Part shown: positions 3,625 to 5,782 of the stretch, piece after piece | How the letters are laid out: each line of letters begins with the position of its first letter | Position numbering within the stretch: the stretch's first letter is position 1 | NCBI GenBank assembly: GCA_021776885.1 | Contig: JAJFFA010000586.1 | Coordinates: forward strand, 1 to 5,782 | Direction of reading: 5' to 3' | Length of the DNA: 5,782 nt | Source of the DNA: Planctomycetota bacterium | GTDB lineage: Bacteria > Planctomycetota > UBA1135 > GCA-002686595 | The notes under the pieces: model-generated | Told to the model about the DNA's origin: nothing | The model's database searches: none | Seen by the model: the letters and a program-made list of their open reading frames with translations, nothing else | Translations under genes and position numbers: made by a program

Positions 3625-5782
3625 ATGTTCGGAATCTCCGCTAGCTTCGTCCGGCGGTGTTCGGTCGGACTCCTGCCGGTCCTGACCCTGCCTGCTTTGG
3701 CTCTGACCTCGCCCCAGGATGGCCAGGACTCTCCGCCCCTCGAGGAGACCTTCCCCGAAGGCCTGCCGCCGGAACTTCTTCCCCCCGGATGGTTCGAGAC
3801 CATCTCCAGTGAGATCCTCGCCTCCGAGTACCACTACAGCACCAGCGCAGCCGGTGCCTCGGCCCCCAACCGCAGCCAGGGTTTGCGATCCAGTGTCGAC
3901 GTGGACGGCATCCTCGTGCACCCGCGCGAGACCTCCCTGGGCGAGGACGGAGCGGCCTGGACCCTGCGCCTCAGCACGAGCGACTTCGGTCGCCTCGGGA
4001 ACACGAACGCACTGCCTTCGGGCGCCGTCGCCACCCACGCCGAGCGTGCCGAGATCGTGCGCGCGGGCCTGGTCGAGTGGTTCGAGAACCGCAGCGAGGG
4101 CATCGAGCACGGCTGGACCCTGAGCGAGGCGCCCGCGGGTGACCTGGCCCAGCCCGTCTGGATCGGACTCTCCAGCGAGGGGCTCGAGCTCTTCGCCGAC
4201 AGCGGCCAGAGCGCCGTCTTCCTCGACGCCAACGGCGCCGCGCTGCTGCGCTACCACGGCCTCGTGGCCTGGGACGCCAGCGGGCGCGCCCTCGACGCGC
4301 ACTTCGCGCCGGGCGCGAACGGCCTCGGGATCGTCGTCGACGACCGTGGCGCGACCTACCCCGTGACGGTCGATCCGGTCATGACCACGCCCTCGTGGAC
4401 GGCCGAGTCGGACCAGGCCGGCGCCGCCTTCGGCGTCTCGGTCGACGGCGCGGGCGACGTCAACATGGACGGCTTCGACGACGTGCTCATCGGTGCGCGG
4501 GCCTTCGACAACGGTCAGAACAACGAGGGCCAGGCCTACCTGTACTTCGGCTCCGCAAGCGGCCCGTCCCTGACTCCGGACTGGAGCTACGAGTCCGATC
4601 AGGCCGGCTCCCAGCTGGGCACCTCGGTCGCCGGTCTGGGCGACTGCAACGGGGACGGCTTCGCGGACATCGTGGTCGGCGCGCCCCTGTTCAACAACGG
4701 GCAGACCAACGAGGGCCGGGCCTTCATCTTCCACGGCAGCCTGGTCGGCCCGTCGACGACTGCGGACCGCACCGTCGAGGGCAACCTGGGCAACGCCCTC
4801 TTTGCCATCTCCGTGGACGGCGCCGGTGACGTCAACAACGACGGCTTCGACGACCTGCTCGTGGGGGCCTACCTGTTGACGAACAACCAGATGAACGAGG
4901 GCCGCGCGTTCATCTACATGGGCTCCATCACGGGCATCTCGGGCCCCGCGGTCTGGGCCACCGAGGGCGACCAGCCGAACTCGAACTACGGCTATTCCGT
5001 GGCCGGCGTCGGCGACGTCAACAACGACGGCTTCGACGACGTGCTCATCGGGGCGCGCAACTTCGACAACCCCGAGAACAACGAAGGCCAGGCCTTCCTG
5101 TTCCTGGGCGCCGCGGGCTTCCCCTCCACGATCCCCGACTGGTCGGCCGAGTCCGATCAAGCCGGCGCCAACTTCGGTCAGTCCGTGGCGGGCGCGGGGG
5201 ACGTCAACGGCGACGGCTTCGCCGACATCGCGATCGCGGCCTACAACTTCGACAACCCGGAGGTCGACGAAGGCCGCGTGTACATCTACCACGGCTCTCT
5301 GACTGGACCCTCGACCACCCCCGACCTGATCCTCGAGCCCGACGAGGCCGGGGCCCAGTTCGGCACGCAGGTGGCCGGCGCGGGTGACCTCGACAACGAC
5401 GGCTTCGACGACCTGGTCGTCGGCGCGGCGCGCGCAGCGGGCGGCTCCTCGGACGAGGGTACGGCCTCGGTCTACCGCGGTTCGGCGAGCGGCCTGGGCA
5501 GCACGCCCTTTGTGACCCTGGCCGGCGGTCAGGTGGCTTCGCGCTTCGGCACCAGCGTCGCTGGCGCCGGCGACGTCGACAACGACGGCAACGACGACCT
5601 GCTGGTCGGAGCGCCGAACTTCGACGCCGGCGAGAACAACGAGGGCCGGGCCTTCCTGTACCTGGGCGTCTCCACCAACGACTGCAACATGAACGGAGTC
5701 GACGACGCGGTCGACATCGCCATGGGCACCAGTCAGGACTGCAACTCGAACGGCATCCCGGACGAGTGTGAGACCGACTGCA
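3625..5782 (+). CDS. Secreted FG-GAP (integrin-alpha-like) beta-propeller protein with dockerin-like calcium repeats, 3' end missing
   Basis: At least 719 residues are encoded and the frame is still open at the window end. Residues 1-26 form a signal peptide: Arg10-Arg11, a hydrophobic core (VGLLPVLTLPALAL) and a probable cut after Ala24-Leu25-Ala26. An acidic, proline-rich linker follows. Residues about 56-251 form an N-terminal domain ending in YPVTVDP, like the domain that precedes repeat regions in some large bacterial surface proteins; its function is unknown to me. Residues 258-684 are seven FG-GAP repeats, each with the pattern FG.SVaGaGDvN.DGfDDllvGA, and should fold as a calcium-binding seven-bladed propeller. 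From residue 686, DCNMNGVDDAVDI and DCNSNGIPDECE are type-3-thrombospondin or dockerin-like loops. The protein probably acts outside the cytoplasm in adhesion, matrix or protein binding; no catalytic motif is visible. It lies alone downstream of recQ and is likely an independent unit. Confidence 0.9.
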   Translation, partial: MFGISASFVRRCSVGLLPVLTLPALALTSPQDGQDSPPLEETFPEGLPPELLPPGWFETISSEILASEYHYSTSAAGASAPNRSQGLRSSVDVDGILVHPRETSLGEDGAAWTLRLSTSDFGRLGNTNALPSGAVATHAERAEIVRAGLVEWFENRSEGIEHGWTLSEAPAGDLAQPVWIGLSSEGLELFADSGQSAVFLDANGAALLRYHGLVAWDASGRALDAHFAPGANGLGIVVDDRGATYPVTVDPVMTTPSWTAESDQAGAAFGVSVDGAGDVNMDGFDDVLIGARAFDNGQNNEGQAYLYFGSASGPSLTPDWSYESDQAGSQLGTSVAGLGDCNGDGFADIVVGAPLFNNGQTNEGRAFIFHGSLVGPSTTADRTVEGNLGNALFAISVDGAGDVNNDGFDDLLVGAYLLTNNQMNEGRAFIYMGSITGISGPAVWATEGDQPNSNYGYSVAGVGDVNNDGFDDVLIGARNFDNPENNEGQAFLFLGAAGFPSTIPDWSAESDQAGANFGQSVAGAGDVNGDGFADIAIAAYNFDNPEVDEGRVYIYHGSLTGPSTTPDLILEPDEAGAQFGTQVAGAGDLDNDGFDDLVVGAARAAGGSSDEGTASVYRGSASGLGSTPFVTLAGGQVASRFGTSVAGAGDVDNDGNDDLLVGAPNFDAGENNEGRAFLYLGVSTNDCNMNGVDDAVDIAMGTSQDCNSNGIPDECETDC
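4396..5676 (+). repeat. Seven in-frame FG-GAP coding repeats of exactly 186 bases
   Basis: Repeats begin at 4396, 4582, 4768, 4954, 5140, 5326 and 5512. The aromatic or hydrophobic residue of the FG position falls at residues 269, 331, 393, 455, 517, 579 and 641, always 62 apart. Each carries a DxNxDGxxD-type calcium loop (278, 340, 402, 464, 526, 588 and 650). Repeats 1, 2 and 5 share W..ESDQAG; repeat 4 has WATEGDQ, while repeats 3, 6 and 7 have diverged at the start. Repeats 3 and 4 share an identical 27-base stretch at 4828 and 5014. Confidence 0.9.
5680..5782 (+). other. Start of dockerin / thrombospondin-3-like calcium loop region
   Basis: Residues 686-719 of the FG-GAP protein show two units 19 residues apart, DCNMNGVDD and DCNSNGIPDE, followed by CETDC. 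Similar Cys-Asn-Gly-Asp runs are frequent at the C-termini of planctomycete secreted proteins. The region is cut by the window end, so the number of units and any sorting signal remain unseen. Confidence 0.7.

Noticed and set aside
3563..3685. Small 40-codon frame starting ATG at 3563
   Set aside because: No ribosome binding site, no recognisable sequence, and it overlaps the signal peptide coding of the FG-GAP gene.
3553..5292. Long open frame of 579 codons on the minus strand, antisense to the FG-GAP gene
   Set aside because: It mirrors the repeats of the plus-strand gene, gives a Val/Gly/Ala/Arg-rich sequence with no recognisable family, and is explained by few T/A-rich codons in GC-rich repeated DNA. 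The plus-strand frame has a signal peptide and clear FG-GAP motifs.
4396..5676. Regular 186-base repeats as a CRISPR-like or non-coding satellite array
   Set aside because: The repeats are in frame, encode FG-GAP blades and differ mainly at variable protein positions; there is no repeat-spacer structure.

Overview
The window is very GC-rich, with G/C-dominated third codon positions, and contains no RNA gene, insertion sequence or CRISPR array that I can see. It holds two transcription units pointing away from each other, followed by a third gene that runs off the right edge. The likely source is a high-GC planctomycete or a similar environmental lineage. This is inferred from three things: futalosine-route menaquinone genes, a RecQ helicase of the long-insert type, and a large secreted FG-GAP protein ending in Cys-Asn-rich 'DCNxNGxxD' calcium-loop repeats. 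A myxobacterial or deltaproteobacterial source is not excluded.

Left part, minus strand (1648 down to 1): a tight operon in the order mqnB (futalosine hydrolase), mqnD (1,4-dihydroxy-6-naphthoate synthase), then the first 38 codons of a small DUF952-like protein. Both junctions are 4-base ATGA overlaps. mqnB and mqnD have GGAG-type ribosome binding sites eight bases before their starts. The third gene has none and probably depends on translational coupling. MqnB and MqnD are non-consecutive steps of the same menaquinone precursor pathway, with MqnC acting between them.

Middle (1649-1707): a 59-base divergent intergenic region with a perfect 6+5+6 dyad. It also holds a candidate extended -10 promoter placed so close to the recQ GTG that recQ may be translated from a leaderless mRNA.

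Centre, plus strand (1708-3435): a 575-residue RecQ-family DNA helicase. It has all helicase motifs, a winged-helix-like segment inserted before the four-cysteine zinc site, and a short SH3/Tudor-like C-terminus where E. coli RecQ carries its winged-helix and HRDC domains.

Right part, plus strand (3625-5782, incomplete): a secreted protein with a signal peptide, a roughly 200-residue N-terminal domain, seven FG-GAP repeats spaced exactly 62 residues apart (a predicted complete seven-bladed propeller), and the start of dockerin-like calcium repeats cut by the window end. The 189-base gap before it contains an imperfect hairpin and two homopolymer runs. No undescribed system is evident. The most notable items are the unusually regular propeller gene and the RecQ domain architecture.
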